Assembly: GCF_009301415.1 (NCBI RefSeq)
Contig: NZ_CP045072.1
Span: forward strand, 921,001 to 985,000
Source: Paracoccus kondratievae
Lineage (GTDB): Bacteria > Pseudomonadota > Alphaproteobacteria > Rhodobacterales > Rhodobacteraceae
DNA length: 64,000 bases
Direction of reading: 5' to 3'
Below the pieces are notes generated by a model, which was given only the letters and a program-made list of their open reading frames with translations, had not been told where the DNA came from and ran no database searches. The position numbers were made by a program, and so were the translations under genes. Shown here piece after piece: positions 43,853-52,626 of the stretch (within the stretch, counting starts at the first letter, position 1; the number at the start of each line of letters is the position of its first letter).

Positions 43853-44821
43853 TCAGGGCTGCATTTGCGTCACCACCCGTGCCGCAAACAGCCGCTCGAC
43901 ATCCCCGCCCCGGCAAAGTTCGGTCGCGGGGGTCTGCACGGTTGCTGACGCGGCTGCGGCGGCCAGACCCAAGGCCTCGGCCACCGGCCAGCCACGGGCA
44001 TGACCAAGGGTAAAGCCCGCAAGGAAGCTGTCGCCCGCGCCGACCTTGCTGATGACCTGCACACGCGCGGCCTCGGCATGCCAGACGCCTTGGTCTGTGG
44101 CGATGATATTGCCGTCACGCCCGCGCGCGACGATTACCCCATGGGCTGCGCCCGATGCGACGAGGTTGGCCGCAAAGGCGGCTGTATCAGCGCGAAAGGG
44201 CAGAGACCGACCCGCAAGCCCCTCGGCCTCTTCGTCGTCCATCCGCAGGATCTCGACCCGCCTGTCGGTGGCTGCCGCGATCTCGGCCAATGCCTCGCCC
44301 GAGGTATCCACGATCAGCCTTGCGCCAGTGCCGCGCAGCCTTTCGGCCAACAGCGCGGCAAAGCTGGCAGGCACGCCGGGAGGGTTCGAACCCGAGAGCA
44401 CCACCAGAGCGCCTGGCCGCGCCTCGCGTGCTGCGGCATCCAGTGCGGCATCGACATCCGCCGCGGACCATTCCGGCCCGGGCATGACGAAACGGAATTG
44501 CTGACGGATCGTGCGGTTGTCCACGGTAAGGGATTGCCGTGTCTCCCCTGGGGCGGGCAGCATGTGCAGAGGGATGCCGGTTTCCTCCAGCAGCTCGGCA
44601 ATGCGCTGTCCCGTGCTGCCACCCAGCGCGACCAGCGCGGTGCTTTCCCCTCCCATGGCGTGGATCGCGCGGCTGACGTTGATGCCACCGCCGCCGGGAT
44701 CCAGTCGCGGCGCATCGCATCGCAGCTTGATATCAGGCACTACCCGCGCCGCAGCGGTGGTGACATCCAGCGCCGGGTTCAGTGTGATGGTCAGGATCGG
44801 GGCCTGCGGCATCATTCCCAC
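43853..44821 (-). CDS. PfkB-family sugar kinase (1-phosphofructokinase / 6-phosphofructokinase 2 type)
   Basis: 322 aa. Ribokinase fold: the substrate-binding TLNPALDVTT near the N-terminus, DPGGGGINVSRAIHAMGG (PfkB signature 1), VVLSGSNPPGVP, and the catalytic KVGAGDSFLAGFTLG (signature 2 with catalytic Asp). The group phosphorylates fructose-1-phosphate, fructose-6-phosphate or tagatose-6-phosphate. No PTS or transporter gene is adjacent, so the exact substrate is open. It overlaps the zincin gene by 10 nt. Confidence 0.9.
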   Translation of the reverse strand: MGMMPQAPILTITLNPALDVTTAAARVVPDIKLRCDAPRLDPGGGGINVSRAIHAMGGESTALVALGGSTGQRIAELLEETGIPLHMLPAPGETRQSLTVDNRTIRQQFRFVMPGPEWSAADVDAALDAAAREARPGALVVLSGSNPPGVPASFAALLAERLRGTGARLIVDTSGEALAEIAAATDRRVEILRMDDEEAEGLAGRSLPFRADTAAFAANLVASGAAHGVIVARGRDGNIIATDQGVWHAEAARVQVISKVGAGDSFLAGFTLGHARGWPVAEALGLAAAAASATVQTPATELCRGGDVERLFAARVVTQMQP

Positions 44822-45219
44822 CAGCGGTCGATGGCGGCGATATCATCGTCGGACCAGCCAAAGTGATGGGCGAATTCATGTACCACGACATGCGCGACAA
44901 GCTGACCCAACGTCACATCGCCGCGCGATGCCCATTCATCCAGGATCGCCCGGCGAAACAGCCAGACCGTGTCGGGAAAATGCTGAGGGGCGCTTGCAGA
45001 TTTCTCGGTCATCGGCACGCCGTCATAGAGGCCGGTCAGCTCTAGCGGGTCGTCGATTTCCAGCTCATCGAGGAACTCGTCGCTGGCGAAGTCCTCGACG
45101 CGCAGAACGACCTGCGAGGCGGGGCCGGCGAATTCAGGGGGCAGGCCGGCGATGGCCTCGCGCGCCAGTTCCTCGATCATGGCCGTGTCAGGGGCCTCGG
45201 CGTTCTTCCAGTCAAGCAT
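44812..45219 (-). CDS. Zincin-like metallopeptidase (PF06262 type)
   Basis: 135 aa from the ATG at 45219 with GAGGTGAG upstream. The protease motif HEFAHHFGWSDD (HExxH-x-x-G...D) is near the C-terminus, in VVVHEFAHHFGW. The family is a compact putative zinc metalloprotease without a known substrate. There is no signal peptide. It overlaps the pfkB start by 10 nt, so they form one transcript; the divergent neighbour is gltX. Confidence 0.87.
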   Translation of the reverse strand: MLDWKNAEAPDTAMIEELAREAIAGLPPEFAGPASQVVLRVEDFASDEFLDELEIDDPLELTGLYDGVPMTEKSASAPQHFPDTVWLFRRAILDEWASRGDVTLGQLVAHVVVHEFAHHFGWSDDDIAAIDRWWE

Positions 45220-45250
45220 CTGCTCACCTCGTCTTTGGTCCCGATATGGA

Positions 45251-45268
45251 CAAAAACCGCCGTTTGTG
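45251..45268 (-). repeat. Third copy of the hix-like 18-bp site
   Basis: CAAAAACCGCCGTTTGTG, 16 of 18 bases identical to 25771-25788 and in the same orientation. It lies in the gltX/zincin divergent promoter region. Confidence 0.6.
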
Positions 45269-45296
45269 AAAGAGCGAAGCCGACAGGAGACCTTCC

Positions 45297-46622
45297 ATGA
45301 CAATCACCCGTTTCGCCCCTTCGCCCACCGGCCATATCCATGTCGGCAACCTGCGCACGGCGCTGATGAACTATCTGATCGCGCGCAAGACGGGCGGCAC
45401 CTTTATCCTGCGTCTGGACGACACCGACCGCGAGCGGTCAAAGCAGGAATACGCCGACGGCATCCAGCGCGACCTTGAGTGGCTGGGCCTGACCTGGGAC
45501 CGTATCGAGCGTCAGTCCGACCGGCTGGATCGCTATGCCGAGGCTGCGCAGGGCCTGCGCGAGGCTGGGCGGCTTTATGAGGTGTTCGAGACCCCGACCG
45601 AGCTGGACCTGAAGCGCAAAAAGCAGCTCAACATGGGCAAGCCTCCTGTCTATGACCGCGCCGGGCTGAACCTGTCGGTCGAAGACAAGGACAAGCTGCG
45701 CGCTCAAGGGCGTGATGGCTACTGGCGCTTTCTGCTGGATCAGGAGCGGATCGAGTGGACCGACGGCATCCTTGGCCCGATCTCGATCGACGCGGCCAGC
45801 GTCTCGGACCCGGTGCTGATCCGTGCGGATGGGCAGGTGCTTTACACCTTTGCCAGCTCGGTCGATGACGCCGATATGGGCGTGACCCATATCGTACGCG
45901 GTGCCGACCATGTGACGAATACGGCGACGCAGATCCAGATCATCCGCGCCCTTGGGGCCGAGCCGCCGGCTTTTGCCCATCACAGCCTTCTGACCGGCGC
46001 TCAGGGGGAAGAGCTTTCCAAACGCCTTGGCACGTTGTCGATCAAGGACCTGCGTGAAAATGGCGTCGCACCCGAGGCGCTGCTGTCGTTGATGGCGCGG
46101 CTGGGCTCTTCGCAGCCGGTCGAGCTGCGGATGTCGCTCGACGAGCTTGCCGAAGGGTTCGATCTTGGCCAGTTCGGCGCCTCGCCCACCAAGTTTGATG
46201 CCGAGGATCTTTGGCCGCTGACCCGCGAAGCAAACCAGTCGCGCCCGTTCGATGCTGTCCGCGATCGCATCGCAACGCTTGGCGTCCCTGCGGATCTGGC
46301 CGAGCGGTTCTGGCGGGTGGCTTCGCAAAACATCACCAAGCTTGACGATCTTGCTGGCTGGTGGGAGATTTTCTCGAAAGGTGCTGAGCCTCAGATCGAC
46401 CCCGAAGATGCCGGGTTCATTGCCGAGGCTATGAAGCTTTTGCCGCCTCCGCCCTATAGCGAAACCAGCTGGGCCGAGTTCACGGCCAAGGTAAAAGAGG
46501 CAACTGGCCGTAAGGGCAAGGGGCTGTTTATGCCGTTGCGCAAGGCCCTGACTGGGCAGGCGCACGGGCCAGACATGTCCGAGGTGATGCCGCTGTTGCA
46601 GGTGGTGCGTGCGCGGGGCTGA
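45297..46622 (+). CDS. gltX: Glutamyl-tRNA synthetase
   Basis: 441 aa. Class I signature HIGH as GHIHVGNLRTAL, KMSKS-like GEELSKRLGTLS, and the characteristic RFAPSPTG start and LRLDDTDRERS. The shorter form (about 440 residues) and DGILGPISID pattern are those of GltX in alphaproteobacteria, which often have two gltX copies; this may be one of the two, charging tRNA-Glu and perhaps tRNA-Gln. AGGAGACC precedes the start. A good terminator follows. Confidence 0.95.
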   Translation: MTITRFAPSPTGHIHVGNLRTALMNYLIARKTGGTFILRLDDTDRERSKQEYADGIQRDLEWLGLTWDRIERQSDRLDRYAEAAQGLREAGRLYEVFETPTELDLKRKKQLNMGKPPVYDRAGLNLSVEDKDKLRAQGRDGYWRFLLDQERIEWTDGILGPISIDAASVSDPVLIRADGQVLYTFASSVDDADMGVTHIVRGADHVTNTATQIQIIRALGAEPPAFAHHSLLTGAQGEELSKRLGTLSIKDLRENGVAPEALLSLMARLGSSQPVELRMSLDELAEGFDLGQFGASPTKFDAEDLWPLTREANQSRPFDAVRDRIATLGVPADLAERFWRVASQNITKLDDLAGWWEIFSKGAEPQIDPEDAGFIAEAMKLLPPPPYSETSWAEFTAKVKEATGRKGKGLFMPLRKALTGQAHGPDMSEVMPLLQVVRARG

Positions 46623-46646
46623 TAACCCCGGCAAACCCGCATCGAA

Positions 46647-46673
46647 AAGGCCGCCCCAAGGGCGGCCTTTGTA
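46647..46673 (+). terminator. Rho-independent terminator of gltX
   Basis: AAAGGCCGCCC-CAA-GGGCGGCCTTTGT, a stem of about 10 bp ending in TTTGT. Confidence 0.85.
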
Positions 46674-46781
46674 TTCTGGTGCAGGGCCAGCCATGCAAAG
46701 ATGAAAAGTTTCTGCACAATTTATGTGCAGAGATACCTAGAACCAGATATAGATTGACCCGTTCGGGGCGAGTGTGGACTA

Positions 46782-47612
46782 GGCTCCGGACTCATAGCCA
46801 AAAGATGACGATGGCGGCGAGAGCGATGGCGGAGAAGAAGGCCTTGGGGCACCGGTCGTATCTGGTTGCGACACGTCGCCAATCCTTGAGCCGGCCGAAC
46901 ATGATCTCGATGCGGTTGCGGCGTTTGTAGCGGCGCTTGTCATATTTTGCCGGAGTTTTCCGCTGTTTCCGGCCGGGGATGCAGGCGCGTATGCCCTTGT
47001 CTTGCAACGCTTCCCGGAACCAATCGGCGTCGTAGCCACGGTCCCCGAGCAGCCAGTCGACATCCGGCAGGCTGCTGAGCAGTGCCCGCGCTCCGATGTA
47101 ATCGCTGATCTGACCGGCAGAGACAAAGAAGTTGATCGGGCGGCCCTTGCTGTCGCAGATGGCATGTAACTTGGTATTCATGCCGCCCTTGGTGCGGCCA
47201 ATCAGGCGGCCACGCCCCCTTTTTTCGCGCCCAGGCTGGACGCGGTGCGATGGGCTTTCAGATAGGTGGCGTCGATCATCACTGTCTTTTTCTCGCCGTG
47301 CTGAGCGGCCAGGCCAGCCATCATCTGCGCAAAGATGCCCTTGTCGCTCCACCGCTTCCAACGATTATAAAGCGTCTTGTGCGGACCATACTCTTTCGGC
47401 GCATCGCGCCACCGTAAGCCATTGCGATTGATGAAGATAATCCCACTCAAGACGCGCCTATCATCGACACGAGGCTTGCCGTGGGGCTTCGGGAAATAGG
47501 GCTCCAACCGCGCCATCTGCGCGTCGGTCAGCCAGAAGAGATCAGACATGTTCACCGCTCGTTTTCGAGCCGTGAATCACGCAACAGACCTGAAATCAAT
47601 GGGTCCTGACCC
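46782..47612 (-). mobile_element. IS5-family (IS427-group) insertion sequence, about 831 bp
   Basis: Imperfect terminal inverted repeats GGCTCCGGACTCAT and GGGTCAGGACCCAT (reading inward) bracket a transposase. A TA duplication flanks them (46780-46781 and 47613-47614). It is inserted between the gltX terminator and tig. Length and ends fit the IS427 group. It looks intact apart from the two-frame transposase. Confidence 0.85.
46792..47555 (-). CDS. IS5-family transposase, two overlapping frames with programmed frameshift
   Basis: The first frame (47202-47555) has the DDE beginnings: FWLTDAQMARLEPYFPKPHG, then MIDATYLKAHRTAS with the first catalytic Asp. The second frame (about 46792-47361) supplies the rest: RTKGGMNTKLHAICDSKGRP, LLGDRGYDADWFR (second Asp) and RRNRIEIMFGRLKDWRRVA (catalytic Glu in the Y2/R-E region). 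The frames meet at an A6G5 run (about 47216-47226, AAAAAAGGGGG on the coding strand), a classic -1 slippery site of IS427-group elements. The active product is a fusion. Confidence 0.85.
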
Positions 47613-48190
47613 TAAATCAGCGCTGGTCTTTTGCAATCTGGACATGCGCTGGTCCGACAGTCCGCCCCGGACAATGGCCCGGGGAATGCAGAAATCTCTG
47701 CATTCCGGTCAGTCTGAACTGATGACCAGATAACCGCTTGCCGATTTGAACAAACAACCACTTACGCAGCGCGGCCTGTATGCACTGTTGCCTTCCTTAT
47801 GGGAATATATCCATAAGTTAGGTTCAAATTGCTGACTTTTTGGTCAGATACGCTTGATTTTGCTGAACCGGCAATTGGCGGTTGTGCAGGGAAGGCTCGG
47901 CAAAAGACCGCTGATTGTACTTAGTGGCCTGTTTGCGCCGCCTGGCTGGCCGATATGTTTTTGGCGATTCTACCCCAGGTCTGACAGGTGCAAGCGGGGT
48001 GGTCGCGTAAGGGGCTTTGACGGGGCGATTCCTTGGCTGTCCAACCTGCAAAACCTGCCTTCGTCCTTGCTATGGCGGGCGAAATCCCCTAGCTAGCGCG
48101 CTGAAACAGGCGGGGCGCGGAAAGGAATTTCCGGCGCCAGGGGCCGGGATGCCTCTGCCCGCGGCATGGTTTGTGGATGAAGGAAGACAA
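47613..48190. other. Intergenic region between the IS and tig
   Basis: About 577 bp. A 9-bp hairpin (GGAATGCAG/CTGCATTCC, 47683-47706) is present without a T run. The tig promoter must lie here. No protein or RNA gene is convincing. Confidence 0.4.
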
Positions 48191-49525
48191 ATGCAGGTCA
48201 AGGAAACCCAGAACGAGGGGCTGAAGCGGGGCTACGAATTTACTCTGCCTGCGGCCGATTTGGCGGCGCAGGTGGATGCGAAGCTGAAAGAAGCTCAGCC
48301 CGAGATCGAGATTAAGGGCTTCCGCAAGGGCAAGGTGCCGCTGGCGCTGCTGAAAAAGCAGTTCGGTCAGCGCGTCATGGGCGACGCCATGCAGGAGGCC
48401 ATTGATAAGGCCCTGCGCGATCACCTGGAAAAATCGGGCGACCGTCCTGCCGTTCAGCCCAAGATCGAAATGGTCAACGGCGAGAACTGGAAAGAGGGCG
48501 ACGATGTCGTCGTTACCGTGAACTACGAAGCCCTGCCGGCGATTCCCGAGGCTGATCTGTCGGCTATCGAGCTTGAGCGTCTGGTCGTCGAAGCCAGCGA
48601 AGAGCAGGTGACCGAGGCGCTGGAAAACCTCGCCAAGAATGCCCAGTCCTTTGAGGACCGTAAAAAAGGCACCAAAGCCAAAGAGGGCGATCAGGTTGTG
48701 ATCGACTTTAAAGGCATCGTCGATGGCGAAGCATTCGAGGGGGGCACGGCCGAGGATTATCCGCTGGTGCTGGGCTCGAAAAGCTTCATCCCCGGGTTTG
48801 AAGATCAGTTGATCGGCGCCAAAGCCGGTGAGGAAGTCAAGGTCGAGGTCAAATTCCCCGAAGAGTATGGCGCGCCGCATCTGGCCGGCAAGGACGCGAT
48901 CTTTGAAACCACCGTCAAGGCGGTCAAGGCCCCCAAACCGGCCGAGATTGACGACGAACTGGCCAAGAAATTCGGCGCTGAAAGCCTGGATGCGCTGAAA
49001 GGCCAGATCCGTGAGCGTCTTGAGGCCGAATATAAAGGTGCCTCGCGTCAGGTGCTCAAGCGGGCGCTGCTCGACAAGCTGGACGCTCTGGTTCAGTTCG
49101 AGCTGCCCGAATCGCTGGTCGAGGCCGAGGCGCATCAGATCGCGCATCAGCTTTGGCACGAAGAGCACCCCGAAGAGCACGGCCATAACCATGGCGAGAT
49201 CGAGCCGACCGACGAGCATCTGAAGCTGGCCGAGCGTCGCGTCCGGTTGGGTCTGCTCCTGGCCGAGATCGGTCAGAAGGCCGAAATCACCGTTTCGGAT
49301 CAGGAGATGACCCAGGCGGTGCTGCGTCAGGCCCGTCAGTTCCCGGGTCAAGAGCGTGCCTTCTTTGAGTTCGTTCAGCAGAACCCGCAGGCCCAGCAGC
49401 AGCTGCGCGCGCCGATCTTTGAAGATAAGGTCGTCGACCACATCGTCGAAGGCGCCAAGGTTTCGGACAAGACCGTAACCAAGGAAGACCTCGAAAAAGC
49501 CATTGAGGCTCTGGATCAGGTCTGA
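48191..49525 (+). CDS. tig: Trigger factor
   Basis: 444 aa from the ATG at 48191 (GAAGGAAG upstream; the frame extends to 48017 without a start signal). Ribosome-binding N-terminal domain with the FRKGKVP signature ([20 protein letters not shown] signature), a PPIase FKBP-like domain (about 165-245, [20 protein letters not shown]), and a helical C-terminal chaperone domain (about 250-430). It is the nascent-chain chaperone at the ribosome exit. It stands alone here, not beside clpP. A strong terminator follows. Confidence 0.96.
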   Translation: MQVKETQNEGLKRGYEFTLPAADLAAQVDAKLKEAQPEIEIKGFRKGKVPLALLKKQFGQRVMGDAMQEAIDKALRDHLEKSGDRPAVQPKIEMVNGENWKEGDDVVVTVNYEALPAIPEADLSAIELERLVVEASEEQVTEALENLAKNAQSFEDRKKGTKAKEGDQVVIDFKGIVDGEAFEGGTAEDYPLVLGSKSFIPGFEDQLIGAKAGEEVKVEVKFPEEYGAPHLAGKDAIFETTVKAVKAPKPAEIDDELAKKFGAESLDALKGQIRERLEAEYKGASRQVLKRALLDKLDALVQFELPESLVEAEAHQIAHQLWHEEHPEEHGHNHGEIEPTDEHLKLAERRVRLGLLLAEIGQKAEITVSDQEMTQAVLRQARQFPGQERAFFEFVQQNPQAQQQLRAPIFEDKVVDHIVEGAKVSDKTVTKEDLEKAIEALDQV

Positions 49526-49547
49526 TCCGACCTGTCGGTGAAACATC

Positions 49548-49574
49548 AAAGGGCCGCCCCGGGGCGGCCCTTTT
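49548..49574 (+). terminator. Rho-independent terminator of tig
   Basis: AAAGGGCCGCCCC directly followed by GGGGCGGCCCTTTT, a stem of about 12 bp with a T run. It may serve both the tig and the convergent 49586-50326 gene. Confidence 0.88.
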
Positions 49575-49585
49575 CATATTCGGCC

Positions 49586-50326
49586 CTACAGCCGATGCAG
49601 GCGTGGATCGTGATCAGCGGGGCCTTTCCCCTCGGGACCGTCCATTGGATCGTGGGTCAGGGGATCATCACGCAGATCGGGCATAGGGCCGCTGTCGCGC
49701 CGTGGTTTGGGCGTGTGCGGCTCAGCCGGATTGCGGCCGGTGAGACTGCTGACCAGTGCTGCGGCATCGCCGAATTCCTGCATGATGGCGCTGGCCTGAC
49801 CGGCGACGGTGCGAAAGCCTTCCAGCGCGGCGGCCATGGCGCCCATCACATTTTCAATGCCATTGGTCAGGCTGGCAGTGTTTGCCTCGACCTCTTGCAA
49901 CAGATTCTGGCGCGGGGCGCGCCGTGTCGCCCTGGGCGGGCGGGGTTTTCGCGCAGGCTCTTTTGGCGGGGCCGAGGGGGCTGCATCCCTGCTGCGCGAT
50001 GAGGGCGCGCGCTTGTCATCCGCCAGCAGATCGACCAGCCCGCGTGCGGCATAGGCTGCCCCCACTGTCAAAGCAGCGGCTGCAAGTCCTGCTCCGCCCC
50101 AGACCAGCCATTTCGCCGGGCGTGAGGGGCGCGGCCAAGCGCGAAGACCATCAGGCGCGACATCGCCATGCGGCGGGATGCGCCGCGATTCTGCCGGTCC
50201 TGATGGACGGTGATGACCTTCGGGCACCGGCTGGGGGCCAAATCGGGTCTGGCTCGTCTCATCAGCAGCTGTGCGGGTGATGGGCGGCGTATCATCGTCA
50301 AAGGGCAGATCGTCGTGATCGGGCAT
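49586..50326 (-). CDS. Single-pass membrane protein of unknown function
   Basis: 246 aa. An acidic/polar, disordered-looking N-terminus (about 1-70, PDHDDLPFDDDTPP) is followed by one TM (about 74-95, VWGGAGLAAAALTVGAAYAA), a basic Pro/Arg-rich linker (KEPARKPRPPRATRR), a helical segment (LLQEVEANTASLTNGIENV) and a disordered acidic tail (MDGPEGKGPADHD). No known domain recognised. It lies between tig and the ribosomal S6-S18-L9 operon on the same strand as the latter but separated by a terminator. Confidence 0.7.
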   Translation of the reverse strand: MPDHDDLPFDDDTPPITRTAADETSQTRFGPQPVPEGHHRPSGPAESRRIPPHGDVAPDGLRAWPRPSRPAKWLVWGGAGLAAAALTVGAAYAARGLVDLLADDKRAPSSRSRDAAPSAPPKEPARKPRPPRATRRAPRQNLLQEVEANTASLTNGIENVMGAMAAALEGFRTVAGQASAIMQEFGDAAALVSSLTGRNPAEPHTPKPRRDSGPMPDLRDDPLTHDPMDGPEGKGPADHDPRLHRL

Positions 50327-50417
50327 GAAGGCAGATCCTCTGGCTGTCGGAGGCTTTCTATCTCAACCCCTGAACTGCAAGGAATGTTCCGCCCGGCGTA
50401 TGTCGACGCCGCCCATG

Positions 50418-50447
50418 AAAAAACGCGCCAGGTTGCGGCGCGTTTTT
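50418..50447 (-). terminator. Terminator of the rpsF-rpsR-rplI operon
   Basis: AAAAAACGCGCC-AGGTTGC-GGCGCGTTTTT, a near-perfect stem with a T run at one end and an A run at the other (bidirectional in form), 27 nt after the rplI stop. Confidence 0.85.
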
Positions 50448-50473
50448 CCATAATAGCGATTGCCGGGCTGAGA

Positions 50474-51058
50474 TCAGCTTTCGGCTTCGTCCTCGTCGCG
50501 GCCGGCCGCGCCGATATCGTCGAAGAGTTCGGCGATCTCGAAATCGGCAGCAGCCTCTTCTTCGGCGGCCAGTTCCTGGATCGATTTGCCCGTAGCTTGC
50601 AGCTCGGCCTCTTCGGCCGAACGGGCAACGTTCAGGCGGATCGTCACATCAACTTCCGGGTGCAGGTGCACGCGGATGTCGTGCAGACCCAGCTCTTTGA
50701 TCGGAGCGGTCAGAACGACCTGACGGCGCTCGACCGCAAAGCCCTCGGCCTGAGCGGCCTCGGCGGCGTCGCGTGGGGTGACCGAGCCATAGAGCGCGCC
50801 CGAATCCGAAGCCGAGCGGATGATGATGAAGGTCTGACCTTCCAGCTTCTCGGCGATCTTTTGTGCCTCGTCGCGGGTCTCGTCGTTGCGGGCGGCGAGT
50901 TCGGCCTTGCGGGCTTCGAAAGCCTGAATGTTGGCGTCCGAGGCACGCAGCGCCTTGCCTTGCGGCAAGAGGAAGTTGCGTGCGAACCCGTCCTTGACCT
51001 TCACCACGTCGCCCATCTGGCCCAGCTTGGCCACACGTTCCAGCAGGATGACTTGCAT
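50474..51058 (-). CDS. rplI: 50S ribosomal protein L9
   Basis: 194 aa. N-terminal domain [20 protein letters not shown] and the signature [16 protein letters not shown], the long central helix, and a C-terminal RNA-binding domain ([15 protein letters not shown]). It is longer than E. coli L9 (149 aa) because of an acidic C-terminal tail (about 150-194, rich in E and D), common in alphaproteobacteria. It is last in the rpsF-rpsR-rplI operon. Confidence 0.95.
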   Translation of the reverse strand: MQVILLERVAKLGQMGDVVKVKDGFARNFLLPQGKALRASDANIQAFEARKAELAARNDETRDEAQKIAEKLEGQTFIIIRSASDSGALYGSVTPRDAAEAAQAEGFAVERRQVVLTAPIKELGLHDIRVHLHPEVDVTIRLNVARSAEEAELQATGKSIQELAAEEEAAADFEIAELFDDIGAAGRDEDEAES

Positions 51059-51070
51059 GATCGTCTCTCC

Positions 51071-51298
51071 TTACTTCACGGCATAGGGCAGCAGGGCGAG
51101 GAAGCGGGCGCGTTTGATGGCGCGCGCAAGTTCACGCTGCTTCTTGGCCGAGACGGCGGTGATGCGCGAGGGCACGATCTTGCCGCGTTCACTGATGTAA
51201 CGCTGCAGCAGGCGCGTGTCCTTGTAATCGATGGTCGGGGCGTTCTCACCCGAGAAGGGGCAGACTTTCCGGCGGCGGAAGAAAGGTTTGTTAGCCAT
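51071..51298 (-). CDS. rpsR: 30S ribosomal protein S18
   Basis: 75 aa, basic. [20 protein letters not shown], then [20 protein letters not shown] and [16 protein letters not shown], all typical of S18. It pairs with S6 in the platform of the small subunit; rpsF is directly upstream and rplI directly downstream. Confidence 0.97.
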   Translation of the reverse strand: MANKPFFRRRKVCPFSGENAPTIDYKDTRLLQRYISERGKIVPSRITAVSAKKQRELARAIKRARFLALLPYAVK

Positions 51299-51315
51299 GA
51301 TCTGGTTCCTTTCCC

Positions 51316-51696
51316 TTAGTTCCGGTCGTCGCGCTCACGGCGCTCGCGGCGTTCGCCACGCTCGCTGCGCTCGTCACGTTTCTGCATCTGGATCGACGGG
51401 CCTTCTTTGTGCTCGTCCACGCGGATGGTCAGCACGCGCATGACATCTTCGTGCAGACCGGCCAGACGCTCCATCTCCTGCACGGCGGCCGAGGGCGCGT
51501 CCGAACGCAGGAAGGCGTAATGGCCCTTGCGGTTCTTGTTGATTTTATAGGCGAGCGTGCGCACGCCCCAGTATTCGCTGTCCACGACCTTGCCGCCGTT
51601 ATCGGCGATCACGGTCGAAAAATGTTCGATCAGCCCTTCGGCCTGTGCATTCGACAGGTCCTGACGGGCGATCATCACATGCTCATAAAGCGGCAT
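51316..51696 (-). CDS. rpsF: 30S ribosomal protein S6
   Basis: 126 aa. [20 protein letters not shown] at the N-terminus, [20 protein letters not shown] and the following [17 protein letters not shown] are the S6 core. The C-terminal tail is charged and RE-repetitive ([19 protein letters not shown]), unlike E. coli S6 where the tail is poly-Glu. First gene of the operon; the upstream region (51697 onward) should hold the promoter. Confidence 0.96.
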   Translation of the reverse strand: MPLYEHVMIARQDLSNAQAEGLIEHFSTVIADNGGKVVDSEYWGVRTLAYKINKNRKGHYAFLRSDAPSAAVQEMERLAGLHEDVMRVLTIRVDEHKEGPSIQMQKRDERSERGERRERRERDDRN

Positions 51697-51984
51697 GTCT
51701 GCACCTTTGTGTCGGGGCGCATTTCAACGGCGGGACATCCCTTCCGCGCCCCGCCACGAGAGGCTGCGCCGGTTTCGCATTTGCGGAAGGATGCGGCCTT
51801 ATATCGGTCCGGGCCGGGATTGCAAGGCAAAACACCATAAAATCCCGGAAAATCGCCATGGCGGCGACAGAGTTCCGGCGCTGCGGCGAAACACGAAAAT
51901 GTCAGGTTTATTGTGGGAAACCATTGTTGATGCCGGGGTATTTTCTGGCAGAACCGATGCAACCTTTTCAAACGGGAGTTCAGC

Positions 51985-52566
51985 ATGAAAACCATCCTCG
52001 CCCCCGCCGCAGCGCTTGTCCTGCTTGGCACCACTGCCGCCATGGCCGAGCCGGTGGCCTATGAGTTTGATCCTTCGCACAGCCAGGTGGTGTTCGAGTA
52101 CAGCCACCTTGGCTTTTCGACGAGCACTGGCATCATCAATGGCGTGACCGGCAAACTGCTGCTTGATGCAGAGAACCCGGCCAATTCCAGCGTTGAGGCG
52201 ACGATCCCGCTGTCGGGCCTGCGCACCGTTTCCGAAGAGCTGGACAAGCATTTGTTCGGGCCGGATTTCTTTAACACCGATGCAAGCGGCGCGGTCGCGA
52301 CCTTCAAATCGACCAAGGTCGAGCTTGATGGCGATGACGAAGCCAGAGTCACCGGCGATCTGACGCTGAACGGCGTTACCAAGCAGGTGGTGCTGGACGT
52401 TGATCTGAACCAGCGCGGCAACCATCCGATGACCGGCAAGGAAGCTGCCGGTTTCGATGGGGAGGCCGATATCAAACGCTCGGAATTCAACCTTGGTAAA
52501 TTCGCCCCGGCCATTGCTGATGAGGTCGAAATCAAGGTGACTGTCGAGGCGGTAAAGGCCGAGTAA
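51985..52566 (+). CDS. YceI-family periplasmic protein
   Basis: 193 aa; CGGGAG before the start. A signal peptide (ILAPAAALVLLGTTAAMAEP, cleaved at AMA-EP) shows export to the periplasm. The mature protein is a lipocalin-like beta barrel: FDPSHSQVVFEYSHLGFST, LLLDAENPANSSVEATI, FFNTDASGAVATFKSTKV and VTGDLTLNGVTKQVVLDV are family blocks. YceI proteins bind polyisoprenoid lipids. Its neighbour on the other strand is cytochrome c peroxidase; no clear link. Confidence 0.93.
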   Translation: MKTILAPAAALVLLGTTAAMAEPVAYEFDPSHSQVVFEYSHLGFSTSTGIINGVTGKLLLDAENPANSSVEATIPLSGLRTVSEELDKHLFGPDFFNTDASGAVATFKSTKVELDGDDEARVTGDLTLNGVTKQVVLDVDLNQRGNHPMTGKEAAGFDGEADIKRSEFNLGKFAPAIADEVEIKVTVEAVKAE

Positions 52567-52585
52567 CAGTCACCATCGCACCAGA

Positions 52586-52613
52586 TAAAGGGCCCCCGGT
52601 CGGGCCCCTTTTT
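52586..52613 (+). terminator. Terminator after the YceI gene
   Basis: AAAGGGCCC-CCGGTC-GGGCCCCTTTTT, a stem with one bulge and a T run, 20 nt past the stop. It also sits at the end of the convergent peroxidase gene. Confidence 0.82.
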
Positions 52614-52626
52614 CATTCGCGCCCTC

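Noticed and set aside
45438..46694. Reverse-strand frame of 418 codons opposite gltX
   Set aside because: Shadow of a certain aminoacyl-tRNA synthetase; it also runs through the gltX terminator.
48089..49549. Reverse-strand frame of 486 codons opposite tig
   Set aside because: Shadow frame of trigger factor, with no start signal and repetitive Leu/Gly/Asp composition.
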